This document shows, one piece after another, positions 23,504 to 32,306 of a stretch of DNA of 36,080 bases. The notes under the pieces were generated by a model. The model was not told where the DNA came from and made no database searches. It worked only from the letters and a program-made list of their open reading frames with translations. A program made the position numbers and the translations under genes. The DNA is from Spirochaetes bacterium ADurb.BinA120 (GTDB lineage Bacteria > Spirochaetota > UBA4802 > UBA5368), in NCBI GenBank assembly GCA_002069125.1, contig MVZN01000027.1, positions 1 through 36,080 of the forward strand, given 5' to 3'. The first letter of the stretch is position 1. The number at the start of each line of letters is the position of its first letter.

Positions 23504-23953
23504 TTTTACCGGTATGACGGCGCGGGGTCCGCGGATATCGGTAAAAAACGCGCCTTCGTCCGGAAATTACGCACCATCCGATCATGCACGTATATCCGCA
23601 ATGTGGATGGACATCCTCTCCGGAACAGACGGCATGTTAAACGCCCTTGCATGCGGGCCGCTTTTCGGCCTCGTTCGGCGCGTGCGAACGAAGAATACGG
23701 CCGCGCAGCGCGCGCTCAAGCCGTAGAAACCCATCACCTCCATCGCCTATGACCACGGCTTCCCGGAGCCGACCCCCTTAAAAGCACAAGGACGAGGCCA
23801 ACGATAGAGCATGTGCATAAAAAAAATCTTGTTGACAGATGTTCCGGATTGGCATCCAGTTGGAATCGTCATCGTCTTATATTATCCGCTTGAAATCGGA
23901 CAAACCCCGTCAACTACCCCCTGGCCCGCATTGTCCACTATGGGAGGCGCGTT

Positions 23954-25282
23954 ATGGATTACCGCGAAAAAAGCTGGTGGCTGGAGACCCTTCCGGAAGA
24001 CATAAAACCCGAAAGCCCTCTTGAATCATCCGACAGGGCCGATGTGGTGATAATCGGCGGGGGATACACCGGCCTCTCGGCCGGCTATCATTTAAAGACG
24101 CTTGAGCCCAAGCTCGACGTGAGGATATTGGAGAGCGAGATCTGCGGGTTCGGCGCCAGCGGAAGAAACGGCGGTTTTTCCATGACCCTGTTCGGGCTTA
24201 CCAAGGGGATAACAAAATTCCGCTTCGGCGACGAAAAGGCAAGGGCCGCCCAGATCTACATGGAGGAGGCCGTCGACTACCTTCACGATATGATCGGCAA
24301 ACACGGGCTGGACTGCGATTACGAACAGAGCGGTTATCTCTTGGTGGCGACAAGCAACGCGCAGATAAAGAGGATAGAGGATGACTTTAAGATAATCGAG
24401 CGCTGGGGCCTTAAGGGTATCGAACGCTGGGAGCGCGAAAGGCTGGCGAAGGAATTCAACACCGAGTTCTACAAGCTGGGGTGGTTCGAGCCCCGCTGCG
24501 GAATCCTAAATCCGGCAAAGCTTACACGCGAAATGAAGCGGATAGCCGAAGAGAAGAAGGTCGTAATTTACGAGAACTCGCCTGTAACGACCTTCCGGAA
24601 GATGAGCGACGGGCGTTTTCTCGTCAAGACCGAGAGGGGCGAGATAAACTGCGAATATCTTGTCTTCGCAACAAACGCCTACTCCCTCCTCTTCCCCAGG
24701 CTCCGCTCGATGCAGGCGCCGGTGTTCACCCACATCGTTCTCTCCGAGCCGCTTGACCAGAAGCGGATGGAGTCCATAGGATGGAAATGCCGCACCGGCA
24801 TAGAAGACGCCCGCGATTTTATCCATTACTATCGCCTGACGGCGGACAACCGAATCCTGATGGGCGGCGGGGATGTCTCCCTCGCCTTTGGCAAAAACTT
24901 CGACCACGACGCGAACATGAGCACCTTCGATCACCTGGAGAACCATATATCCGAGGTGTTCCCCCAGCTCAAGGGAATAAGGATCACCCACAGATGGGGC
25001 GGGCCGGTCTCTATCACCGTCGATATGGCGCCGGCAATCGGCTACATCGGCAGAGACCGCAAGGCCATCTACTCCCTCGGATGCATGGGCCACGGCGTAT
25101 CCATGACCACGCTAAACGGAAGGACAATCGCCGAGATGATATGCGGGATGGATACCCCCCGCACCTCCATGTTTTTCGTGGGCAGAAAGACCATTCCCTG
25201 GCCGCCGGAGCCCATAAGGTTCGGGGTCTCCCAGTTGATACGGGGCTACATGAGGCTTGAAGACAGGCTTATCTATAAATAA
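23954..25282 (+). CDS. FAD-dependent amine/amino-acid oxidoreductase (DAO family, PuuB-like)
   Basis: A 442-aa flavoprotein of the glycine/D-amino-acid oxidase family. The ADP-binding motif VVIIGGGYTGLSAGYHL (GGGYTG at 35-40) ends with E60, and CGFGASGRNGGF (about 64-75) is the FAD-contact motif shared with gamma-glutamylputrescine oxidase PuuB. The SWWLETLP N-terminus and the YSLGCMGHGVSMTTLNGRTIAEMI C-terminal FAD block (about 375-399) also fit PuuB/OrdL-like enzymes. The reaction is oxidative deamination of a secondary or primary amine; the substrate is not determined. GGGAGG six bases before ATG 23954 supports the start. It is convergent with the phosphatase-like remnant. Confidence 0.88.
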   Translation: MDYREKSWWLETLPEDIKPESPLESSDRADVVIIGGGYTGLSAGYHLKTLEPKLDVRILESEICGFGASGRNGGFSMTLFGLTKGITKFRFGDEKARAAQIYMEEAVDYLHDMIGKHGLDCDYEQSGYLLVATSNAQIKRIEDDFKIIERWGLKGIERWERERLAKEFNTEFYKLGWFEPRCGILNPAKLTREMKRIAEEKKVVIYENSPVTTFRKMSDGRFLVKTERGEINCEYLVFATNAYSLLFPRLRSMQAPVFTHIVLSEPLDQKRMESIGWKCRTGIEDARDFIHYYRLTADNRILMGGGDVSLAFGKNFDHDANMSTFDHLENHISEVFPQLKGIRITHRWGGPVSITVDMAPAIGYIGRDRKAIYSLGCMGHGVSMTTLNGRTIAEMICGMDTPRTSMFFVGRKTIPWPPEPIRFGVSQLIRGYMRLEDRLIYK

Positions 25283-25287
25283 TCCGC

Positions 25288-25533
25288 TTAAAACAAAATG
25301 CACGGCCCCTCTAAGGCCTCTTCGTACCGGATGAACGGCTTGCCCGCACGGTCCGTTTCGTGCGGCTCCATCGGATTGACGAATGCGCGTACGCCGGCGA
25401 AGTAAAGGAAGCCCAATTTTTCAAGCGCCGTCTCGGGGTCGACCTCGCCCGGATATGGCCCCGTATAGAATCTTTCGGCAAGGACGGCATAGGCCCGTGT
25501 GAAGGCCGGATGCGGCTCCCGGGCGCCTACCAT
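25288..25533 (-). pseudogene. Truncated dual-specificity phosphatase-like ORF (N-terminal part only)
   Basis: An 81-aa ORF resembling the N-terminus of a group of bacterial dual-specificity/tyrosine phosphatases: RFYTGPYPGEVDPETALEKLGFLYFAGVRAFVNP followed by GKPFIRYEEAL (compare the usual GRLLAGEYPG, AGVR.FVDLTE and G.PF..YE pattern). The catalytic CX5R loop is missing; the frame stops six bases before the convergent oxidoreductase end. The start ATG overlaps the stop of the nuclease-helicase (ATGGTAG) with GGAG eight bases upstream, so it is probably still translated. It may be a remnant whose 3' part was lost in a rearrangement, or a reduced partner protein. Confidence 0.55.
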
Positions 25534-28500
25534 CCTGTAGGCTCCGCATAACGGCCACTTCCGCCGCTGAATTCATACTCCAGCTTCTCTCCTATGGAAT
25601 CATACAGGGCGCCATAATGCGGACTGCAGCAAAGCGCTGCGGGGTTGCCCACCACTATGACCTGCTCCCTGGCCCTTGTCAATGCCACGTTCAGCTTGCA
25701 GTCCACCTCGGGCTCGTCGATTTGCGGGTCGGCCGGCATTATCGACTGTAATATTTCGATCGTGGACGCGTCGCAGATACCGGCCGCTATGATGACCACG
25801 TCTCGCTGGCCGCCCTGGAAGCGCTCCACCGTGTCTATTCGGATGGAATCGGGGATGGGCAGGTCTTTTCGGGCGTATTCGCGTTCCAGAGAATTTCTAA
25901 GCCGCTGGATCTGCTTTCGAAAGGGCATGACGACGCCGATGGCGATCGAATCCCTGTGCAGAATTCCGAGCAGGTCCATAATCACCTCGTTCTCCCGCTC
26001 CCGCTGGATATTTTCGTCCCCGCCGGAAACCTGTATCCATATCCTCCTGTTGCGTTTCAACCTGTCGGCAAGCAGGGCCCTGCTCCCTTTAAATATACTG
26101 GAGTCCACATCTTTATGAAAGATGAATTTCTTTTGGGATTGCCATCCACTGCCGCAGCTAAGCTTGTTTCCGTAATAACGGCGATTGACGAAATCCTGGA
26201 TCTCCTCGTGCATCCTGTACTGCCTCGGCAGGGTCCGGGTTATCCAGTCCCATTTTTTATGGCGCGCGAGGCGCCACAGGCGCTCCATGATGGAGGCGCC
26301 GGGCCTTTCGGCGAACCCGATTTCGGCGATTTCCTCAGGCAGCATGTCGGCCTTGAGCTCCACCTCGTGCACGGGAGGCAGTTGTTTCTGGTCTCCGATG
26401 ATTATGGCCCTTTTAGAATAGGCAAGAACGGTGAGAAGCTGACATTCGTGTATCTGCGAGGCCTCGTCGACGATGAGTGTCCCATTTGCGCGGAAATGAA
26501 ACAGCTTTTCGTCGGCCGATGCCGTCGTAGTGATGAGCACGGAGGCGGACAACAGACGATTGAAGACATCCCTCATTTTATCGAACCTTTCGAGATCGGG
26601 CAGTTCCGACGCGTTTTTTAGAATCCTCCTGAGGGAATGCTTCGGCGCCCAATCCGCCGATGCTTCGGGGTCCGTGCCTATCTGGATGAAATCGCACATG
26701 TGCGCCGCGTCATCCTTGAACTCGTCGGCAAGGGCACCGGCAATCTCGCCCACAGCCTGGTTGGACATCGCGACTATAAGTATCTGTTCGTCCGGCCGCT
26801 TCTCCAGGCAACGGCGCACGAGCTTTGGAATGAAGTGGCGGGTTTTCCCGCTTCCGGGCGGCCCCTGTATTAGAAATAAAGGGTCGGAGTCCGAAGCGGC
26901 CTCCACCACATCGTCGGAATCGGGTTTCGAAGGGGCTTCCGCCCCGAGTAGGACGCGTTTCAGCCTGCCGCCCATTGTGACCAGGAGGTGGAATATCCCC
27001 TGGAACTGCGATTTGTGTATTTTTTCGCTGTAATATCTCTCCATGCAGAATATCGGCGGCGGTTCGCCGTTTGTAAGCGCTTCGCGCCACGTTTCTATCT
27101 CGGGCACGTAAGAATTTACTTCTACTTCGATAGTGACCGGCGGGAAAAGAGAGGCGCCGTCATCGTACTCCTTTTTGAATGTCTGCCGCATTAGATAGCC
27201 GTCTATAAGCACGGACGGCATGTCCATTGCCACATGCGGCTTCGGATAGAGTATAACGAGATCGTTTTCGCGAAACTTGAATTCCCTGGCGTCCGAAAGG
27301 TCATCGAGGAGCAGCGTCCATTTGCCGTTTGAATATTCAATGCTCGATAGGCTCAGGCTGTCGAGCAGCACGCCCTTTTCCATTTTTTCCTCCGGGTCGG
27401 ACCTCCATATATCCGACAGGGAGGTGTTCCGCGATGTCGAATACCATCCTATTCTGGCGGCAAGCATGGTCCTTGCGATGAAGGACACCATAAACTCCAC
27501 ATAGGAGCGCACCGTGGAGCCGCATGACCGGAGCTCGTTATCAAAGGCGAGCCGCGCCCTCTCCTCCTCGCCCTTGAACCAAATATCCGGATCGGAAGCC
27601 GCGCTGGAAAGCAGATCCCACACCCTGTCCCTCGATGCCAGGTCCGTTATCAGACGCACTGCCTCGTTTCTCACCTCGAGCATCTCCCGCATGTCGTCCG
27701 GCGAAGGCTCCTCCACGCGCCGTATCCAGCTATTCTCCGCGCGCGGATACCACAGGTCAAGCGAGCTTGCGCCGAACCTTTCCCCGGCCAGGGCCCGGTA
27801 CAACTGAAGCTGCCGCCTGTGCTGTGGGTTAAGGTAGTTCGGATCCTCCGGCGACCTGCCGTACACCTTGCCGGTTTTGAGCTCTATGAATTTTAGCATC
27901 CTCGCGTCGCCCGTGGGCTGAAAGAGGATGTCGATCTTTCCGGTAAGACCAAGCCTTGGGCTGTACACCGGGACCTCCCAGTAGGCTTTTCCCCGCTCCT
28001 TTTCGATCCGCGGAATCAAAAGATCGTTAAGGCCCCTATAACCCACATGGTCCTTTATGCCCGCGGTCCTTCGGCATTCGGGAAACCGAGGGCATCCATA
28101 GAACTGCCCGTTTCGGGAGCTTCGCAGTACCATCTGCAAATTGTGGTCCGGGCACTGGGGGGCCGATTCGTTTTTCAAATCCCTTACCGTATGCTCGAAA
28201 TCGCGATCTCCTGGAAGGGTCGCAAGGTCCAGCATCCGCTCCGAGAGCGCGTCCAGCACCATGGAATTCCTCTCCGATTCCATGTCCCTTCCCTCATTTT
28301 TACAGTGCAGCGCCCTGTCGACAAGAATGTTGACGAGCTGGCCCACGACCGTATTATGGCGGGAAGGTCCACGCGGGGCAAAATGGCTTTTTATCACATG
28401 CATTGGCCTGGGGCCCTCCAGAAGCCCCTCTCGAATATATCCCGGATAACACTCGGTAAGATCGGTAACGGTTAGCATATAATCGGGATGATGCACAAGG

Positions 28501-29324
28501 AGGGAATCGGCCCCGCAGAAGGGCGTTCTGTCGCCCATCGTCAATCCGGACAAATAGACGGTATCGCCCTCCGCCAATTTAGAAAATTCATCTGCCCGCG
28601 TGGAATCGAAACTCAATGTCCCGCACCATGAACCCTGCTCCAGGCATGCCATCGCGGATAGCGGAGTGCCGCTGTTTTTTCTAAGCACGATGAAACGCCC
28701 TTCTTGTATTTCGCGCCGGTCGAAATCAATGTAATCGGCCATTCTTTTGGACGGCGGCCTCTTTGCCAGCTTTTCGGCAAAGAGGCATATATTCATTATC
28801 AACTGCCCAAGGGCCCTTCGGCCCGAATCCCCCTGCCAGAGGTGATGGCGCATGCCCATATGGTGCGCATGGTTCATGAGCTCCCTGGCGATATCGATAT
28901 GATGGAGCGCGAGGCCTATGGAATCGGCGGGCCGTTCTCCGCCGGGCGCGTTTTTTGCCGTCTGTATGCGCTTTTCCCAATTTCCTATGTCTTTTACCCT
29001 GTATGATTTCGCTTCCTTTAACAGGGCCGGATTAACTCTCTCGAGCTGCGCGTTTATCCAGCTTTCGAATACGACGCGAAGCTCGGCCGCCTTCGAATGC
29101 GAGGTGAATAGGCGCACATCGGTCGAAAAGAGAATACCCTCGACCTCCCGTTCGAGCTCATCCCATTGAACCCTGTCCGCAAGGCCCGGCTCCTCTTCGA
29201 TCCTTCTAAGCGTTTCGATAAGGCAAAAGATCAGGTTGGGCTTTTCGGTTGAGGGTTTTGCAGATGTCTTTTTGCTTCCGCTTTCCATAATTTTCACCGC
29301 AAGCGCCGGCCCGATTTGGCGCAT
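25527..29324 (-). CDS. Dna2-like nuclease-helicase (PD-(D/E)XK plus SF1B helicase) with inserted zinc finger
   Basis: A 1265-aa DNA-processing enzyme. Residues 1-190 are helical with no assignment; 200-280 look OB-like. The YMLTVTDLTECYPGYI block (282-297) matches the start of the Dna2/Cas4 nuclease. A topoisomerase-type zinc finger follows (C391, H394, C411, C417). Then come the PD-(D/E)XK residues D465 (GKIDIL), E481/K483 (IELKTGK) and Q505...Y509. The helicase has Walker A GPPGSGKT (821-828), DEAS (953-956), GDQKQLPP (977-984), RQYRMH (1034-1039), RFQGGQRDVVII (1168-1179) and VALTRARE (1213-1220), as in Upf1/Dna2 SF1B helicases. The three downstream cysteines that bind Fe-S in Dna2/Cas4/AddB are absent. 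It may act in end processing or in defence. ATG 29288 is an alternative start. Confidence 0.9.
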   Translation of the reverse strand: MRQIGPALAVKIMESGSKKTSAKPSTEKPNLIFCLIETLRRIEEEPGLADRVQWDELEREVEGILFSTDVRLFTSHSKAAELRVVFESWINAQLERVNPALLKEAKSYRVKDIGNWEKRIQTAKNAPGGERPADSIGLALHHIDIARELMNHAHHMGMRHHLWQGDSGRRALGQLIMNICLFAEKLAKRPPSKRMADYIDFDRREIQEGRFIVLRKNSGTPLSAMACLEQGSWCGTLSFDSTRADEFSKLAEGDTVYLSGLTMGDRTPFCGADSLLVHHPDYMLTVTDLTECYPGYIREGLLEGPRPMHVIKSHFAPRGPSRHNTVVGQLVNILVDRALHCKNEGRDMESERNSMVLDALSERMLDLATLPGDRDFEHTVRDLKNESAPQCPDHNLQMVLRSSRNGQFYGCPRFPECRRTAGIKDHVGYRGLNDLLIPRIEKERGKAYWEVPVYSPRLGLTGKIDILFQPTGDARMLKFIELKTGKVYGRSPEDPNYLNPQHRRQLQLYRALAGERFGASSLDLWYPRAENSWIRRVEEPSPDDMREMLEVRNEAVRLITDLASRDRVWDLLSSAASDPDIWFKGEEERARLAFDNELRSCGSTVRSYVEFMVSFIARTMLAARIGWYSTSRNTSLSDIWRSDPEEKMEKGVLLDSLSLSSIEYSNGKWTLLLDDLSDAREFKFRENDLVILYPKPHVAMDMPSVLIDGYLMRQTFKKEYDDGASLFPPVTIEVEVNSYVPEIETWREALTNGEPPPIFCMERYYSEKIHKSQFQGIFHLLVTMGGRLKRVLLGAEAPSKPDSDDVVEAASDSDPLFLIQGPPGSGKTRHFIPKLVRRCLEKRPDEQILIVAMSNQAVGEIAGALADEFKDDAAHMCDFIQIGTDPEASADWAPKHSLRRILKNASELPDLERFDKMRDVFNRLLSASVLITTTASADEKLFHFRANGTLIVDEASQIHECQLLTVLAYSKRAIIIGDQKQLPPVHEVELKADMLPEEIAEIGFAERPGASIMERLWRLARHKKWDWITRTLPRQYRMHEEIQDFVNRRYYGNKLSCGSGWQSQKKFIFHKDVDSSIFKGSRALLADRLKRNRRIWIQVSGGDENIQRERENEVIMDLLGILHRDSIAIGVVMPFRKQIQRLRNSLEREYARKDLPIPDSIRIDTVERFQGGQRDVVIIAAGICDASTIEILQSIMPADPQIDEPEVDCKLNVALTRAREQVIVVGNPAALCCSPHYGALYDSIGEKLEYEFSGGSGRYAEPTGW

Positions 29325-29357
29325 TACGTTTTCGCCGCCGGGGCCATGGGTATGGCG

Positions 29358-29448
29358 ACCTCACCCCGCCTCCGGCGCATGATACTGTTGAATGCCTCCC
29401 CTTCCATCAATTAATCCTCTCGGGAGAGGGGGACGGGGGGGGCGAGGC
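29358..29448. repeat. Repeat copy A (short, 3' flank of the DUF559 gene)
   Basis: It begins ACCTCACCCCGCCTCCGGCG and ends in GGGAGAGGGGG...GGCGAGGC, the same inverted ends as copies B and C, but the interior is short and unrelated. The stop codon of the DUF559 gene (TAG, minus strand) is made by the CTA just past its right end. Confidence 0.75.
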
Positions 29449-29826
29449 CTAAGACTTTATCTCACTCTTCAATCTCGCGGTAATATATTTTTTGTTCTTA
29501 AAAACATCATCGTTTGAAAAGCGTAGTATTTTCAACCCGCGAAGGCTAAGCGCTTCATCACGATTATTGTCATATTCTTTCCGCTTGCTACAATTATGAA
29601 CAGAACCATCGATCTCCACGCAGAGCCCCAGACTGTCGCAATAGAAATCGACAATAAACCCGTCAATTATCTGCTGACGTCGAAACTTTAGACCATGCAT
29701 ACGACGGTTTCGCACCATTTCCCAGAATTCACGTTCGGCCAGAGTCATTTTTGCGCGAAGTTCCCTGGAACGGGCGACTTTCCTGGAATTGACTCTCTGG
29801 TTTTTAATGATTCCTTTCGTATCCAT
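29449..29826 (-). CDS. DUF559 endonuclease-fold protein
   Basis: About 125 aa from ATG 29826, with GAGG (inside repeat B) nine bases upstream; GTG 29841 within the repeat is an in-frame alternative. Family signature: SRELRAKMTLAEREFWEMVRNRRM, GLKFRRQQIIDGFIVDFYC, LGLCVEIDGSVH and LRGLKILRFSNDDVF, the very-short-patch-repair-like nuclease fold (acidic residues in VDFYC and EIDG, plus the RRQ motif). Basic and soluble, it probably nicks or cuts DNA, but no activity is shown for most members. It sits exactly between two copies of a repeat, and its base composition is more AT-rich than neighbouring genes, suggesting it travels with the repeats. Confidence 0.88.
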   Translation of the reverse strand: MDTKGIIKNQRVNSRKVARSRELRAKMTLAEREFWEMVRNRRMHGLKFRRQQIIDGFIVDFYCDSLGLCVEIDGSVHNCSKRKEYDNNRDEALSLRGLKILRFSNDDVFKNKKYITARLKSEIKS

Positions 29827-29834
29827 TAACTCAG

Positions 29835-30040
29835 ACCTCACCCCGCCTCCGGCGCGCCCTCTCCCGCAGGAGAGGGCTTCGTTATATGAGACTGTTAAAC
29901 AGCTTTAACTTTACCCACTCTTAAGTCTTAAGAGCTCTATTCTTTCCTTAACTTACTGTCACTATTATCGGGCAAGGTTCAACTGACCCCCCCTCTCCTT
30001 TCTTCCAATCTTAAGGGGAGAGGGGGCCGGGGGGTGAGGT
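29835..30040. repeat. Repeat copy B (206 bases, inverted ends)
   Basis: It starts ACCTCACCCCGCCTCCGGCG and ends GGGGTGAGGT, so its ends are imperfect inverted repeats of about 30 bases. Inside are the hairpins CCCTCTCC/GGAGAGGG, CTGTTAAACAG and CTCTTAAGTCTTAAGAG. A CTAAT spacer separates it from copy C. No protein is encoded. Confidence 0.88.
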
Positions 30041-30045
30041 CTAAT

Positions 30046-30252
30046 ACCCCACCCCGCCTCCGGCGCGCCCTCTCCCGCAGGAGAGGGCTTCGTTATATGA
30101 GACTGTTAAACAGCTTTAACTTTACCCACTCTTAAGTCTTAAGAGCTCTATTCTTTCCTTAACTTACTGTCACTATTATCGGGCAAGGTTCAACTGAACT
30201 CCCCCTCTCCTTTCTTCCAATCTTAATGGGAGAGGGGGCCGGGGGGTGAGGT
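30046..30252. repeat. Repeat copy C (207 bases, tandem with B)
   Basis: Almost identical to copy B, with differences near the start (ACCCC for ACCTC), around the CCCCTCTCC tract and at AATGGG for AAGGGG. The period is 211-212 bases. It is followed by CTAAT and copy D. Confidence 0.88.
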
Positions 30253-30257
30253 CTAAT

Positions 30258-30285
30258 ACCTCACCCCGCCTCCGGCGCGCCCTCT
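30258..30285. repeat. Repeat copy D (truncated left end)
   Basis: Only the first 28 bases of the unit remain (ACCTCACCCCGCCTCCGGCG and CGCCCTCT), after which the sequence changes abruptly. This marks a break point or incomplete copy. Confidence 0.8.
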
Positions 30286-30363
30286 GTCGAACTCTTCGCT
30301 ACCTTTTATGGACACCCTGCCCTTGTTGTGGCCGGCTTGCGTGTATTATCGCCCCGAGCCTCC

Positions 30364-30390
30364 CCTTGTCAATATATTTACACGACAAGG
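30364..30390 (+). other. Inverted repeat in the 30286-30797 gap
   Basis: CCTTGTC (30364-30370) and GACAAGG (30384-30390) flank a 13-base AT-rich centre; CCGCTTTTTG follows on the plus strand, so it can also be read as a weak terminator. No gene is supported in the rest of this gap other than the amidase promoter. Confidence 0.35.
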
Positions 30391-30659
30391 CCGCTTTTTG
30401 AAGATTCCATTTTCGGCGGAATAATGCCCATCCGAGGCAAGGATGAGCCTTTCAAGCCCCATTGTTACGAGCGCTCAATAGAACGAAGCGCTTCACGGCA
30501 TTTGAAGCGTGCCGCGTTCGCCCATCTTGGCAATTACGGACTCCGTAAGCGCCGGCCTGCCGGTGGAACTCGCATTCCGGCGGGAATGGATCATACCCGA
30601 ACGCATGAGGCCATCGTTCACCTTCGGCCTAACCGCCCCCCATCACGACGCAATATTCC

Positions 30660-30688
30660 TTGACACCACGCTTCGTAGCGTATATGGT
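30660..30688 (+). promoter_or_regulatory. Promoter of the amidase gene
   Basis: TTGACA (30660-30665), 17 bases, TATGGT (30683-30688), about 110 bases before ATG 30798. The -35 is a perfect match. It implies a fairly long untranslated leader. Confidence 0.6.
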
Positions 30689-30797
30689 TTTTTAGCGATA
30701 TGAGTGAGGCGAACGGCTAATGTGACGCGGACCTTCGCCCTTCATCTTTAAAAACGAATCCGGAAAAACAAATTTTGACATTTCAGGAGGTTCTTCC

Positions 30798-32294
30798 ATG
30801 GGCGCCTTCACGGAATACGGCAAATACGACGCTTTAGGGCTTGCGGAGCTTGTCAAAAAACGCAAGGTTTCCGCGCTCGAATTATGCGAAGAGGCGATAT
30901 CGAGGATTGAAAGGCTTAACCCCGCCCTCAACGCGGTGATACGCGCCATGTACGAGCAGGCCCGAAAGGCCGCTCGAGGGCCGCTTCCAAAGGGCCCGTT
31001 TGCCGGCGTCCCGTTTCTTTTAAAGGACGCTCTCCAGGCCATTGCAGGCGAGCCGCTTACAAACGGATGCAGGGCCTGGAAAAACTACACGCCCGAGCAC
31101 GACAGCGAATACGTAAAGCGTATTAAAAACGCAGGGCTGATTATTTTAGGAAAGACCAATGTGCCGGAGTTTTCGCTGTTGGGATACACCGAGCCGGACC
31201 TCTTCGGGCCGGCGCGAAACCCCTGGAACACGGAAAGGACAACTGGCGGCTCCAGCGGCGGGTCGGCCGCGGCTGTCGCCGCACGCATGGTGCCCATGGC
31301 AGGGGCCAACGACGGCGGAGGCTCCATCCGCATACCCTCCGGATACTGCGGGCTGTTCGGGCTTAAGCCCACGCGCGGGCGAAACCCCCTGGGCCCCTAT
31401 TTCGGCGAGGGCTGGCAGGGAGCGGTGGTGGAACACGCGCTGACGCTTTCGGTGAGGGACAGCGCTGCGTTTCTGGACGCGACATGCGGGGCCGATGCGG
31501 GCGCGCCGTACATCATCCCCCCTCCCGCCGCTCCCTATTCCCAGGAAATAAAAAAGGCGCCCGGGAAACTCCGCGTGGCCTTTTCTACGCGCTCCATAAT
31601 CGACTCGGCCGTGCACCCGGAATGCGTTAGGGCGGTCGAGGAGACCGTGAAGCTCCTTGAAAACCTCGGGCACAGGGTAGTCAACGCCGAGCCCGAGATA
31701 GACGGTCGCGCCGTTGCGATAAGCTACCTCATGATGTATTTCGGCGAGGTGGCGGCGGACATAGAGATGACCAAGGCCCTTACCGGAAAGAGGGCGCGGC
31801 GCTCCGGTTTCGAGCCGACCACCTGGACCCTGGGGCTTTTAGGCCGCACCTTCAGTGCGGGCGATTTTGTGCGGGAGAAGCGGGTGTGGAACGATGTGTC
31901 CCGCTCGTTCGGGAGGTTCTTTCAGAATTACGACCTCTACCTTACGCCCACCACCGCCTTCCCGGCCCATAAAATCGGCGAATTGCAGCCTAAGCCGGCG
32001 GAGAAGGTTTTAATGAAGATGGTAAACGCGCTGGGGCTCGGACGGCTTCTGAAAGCCTCCGGGATGGTTGAGCAGATAGCCATGGACAGCCTTTCGCAAG
32101 TCCCGTTTACGCAGCTTGCCAACTTCTCCGGGCTACCCGCCATGACGGTCCCGCTTTACTGGACGCATGAGGGACTGCCCTGCGGCTCGCACTTCATGGC
32201 GCGCTTCGGCGACGAGGCCACGCTCTTCCGGCTTGCCGCCCAGCTCGAGAAGGCCAGGCCCTGGTTTAACAGGGTGCCGGGCGTGGTGGGCTAA
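30798..32294 (+). CDS. Amidase-signature family hydrolase (NylA-like)
   Basis: A 498-aa amidase that hydrolyses C-N amide bonds with a Ser-cisSer-Lys triad: K76 in GVPFLLKDA, cis-Ser S152 in GGSSGGS, and nucleophile S176 in NDGGGSIRIPS (spacing of 24 between the serines, as in fatty-acid amide hydrolase). The blocks TEPDLFGPARNPWN and LKPTRGRNPLGPYFGEGW resemble 6-aminohexanoate-cyclic-dimer hydrolases and other broad amidases more than GatA, and no gatB or gatC lies nearby. Predicted cytosolic; no signal peptide. AGGAGG lies before ATG 30798. The natural substrate is unknown. Confidence 0.92.
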   Translation: MGAFTEYGKYDALGLAELVKKRKVSALELCEEAISRIERLNPALNAVIRAMYEQARKAARGPLPKGPFAGVPFLLKDALQAIAGEPLTNGCRAWKNYTPEHDSEYVKRIKNAGLIILGKTNVPEFSLLGYTEPDLFGPARNPWNTERTTGGSSGGSAAAVAARMVPMAGANDGGGSIRIPSGYCGLFGLKPTRGRNPLGPYFGEGWQGAVVEHALTLSVRDSAAFLDATCGADAGAPYIIPPPAAPYSQEIKKAPGKLRVAFSTRSIIDSAVHPECVRAVEETVKLLENLGHRVVNAEPEIDGRAVAISYLMMYFGEVAADIEMTKALTGKRARRSGFEPTTWTLGLLGRTFSAGDFVREKRVWNDVSRSFGRFFQNYDLYLTPTTAFPAHKIGELQPKPAEKVLMKMVNALGLGRLLKASGMVEQIAMDSLSQVPFTQLANFSGLPAMTVPLYWTHEGLPCGSHFMARFGDEATLFRLAAQLEKARPWFNRVPGVVG

Positions 32295-32306
32295 AACCCC
32301 GCAGGT

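Noticed and set aside
23460-23726. Plus-strand ORF of 88 codons
   Set aside because: Starts inside the opposite-strand DUF4258-like gene, has no ribosome site, and shows no family pattern.
23860-23885. Possible sigma-54 (-24/-12) promoter before the FAD oxidoreductase
   Set aside because: The TTGGCA element has the wrong spacing to a GC-type -12 box; only a poor sigma-70 match remains.
29835-30285. Possible CRISPR array
   Set aside because: Repeats are about 206 bases with 5-base spacers that are identical; there are no unique spacers and no cas genes.
30328-30663. Plus-strand ORF of 111 codons between the repeats and the amidase
   Set aside because: Arg/Pro-rich without a ribosome site or recognisable motif; the amidase promoter lies at its end.
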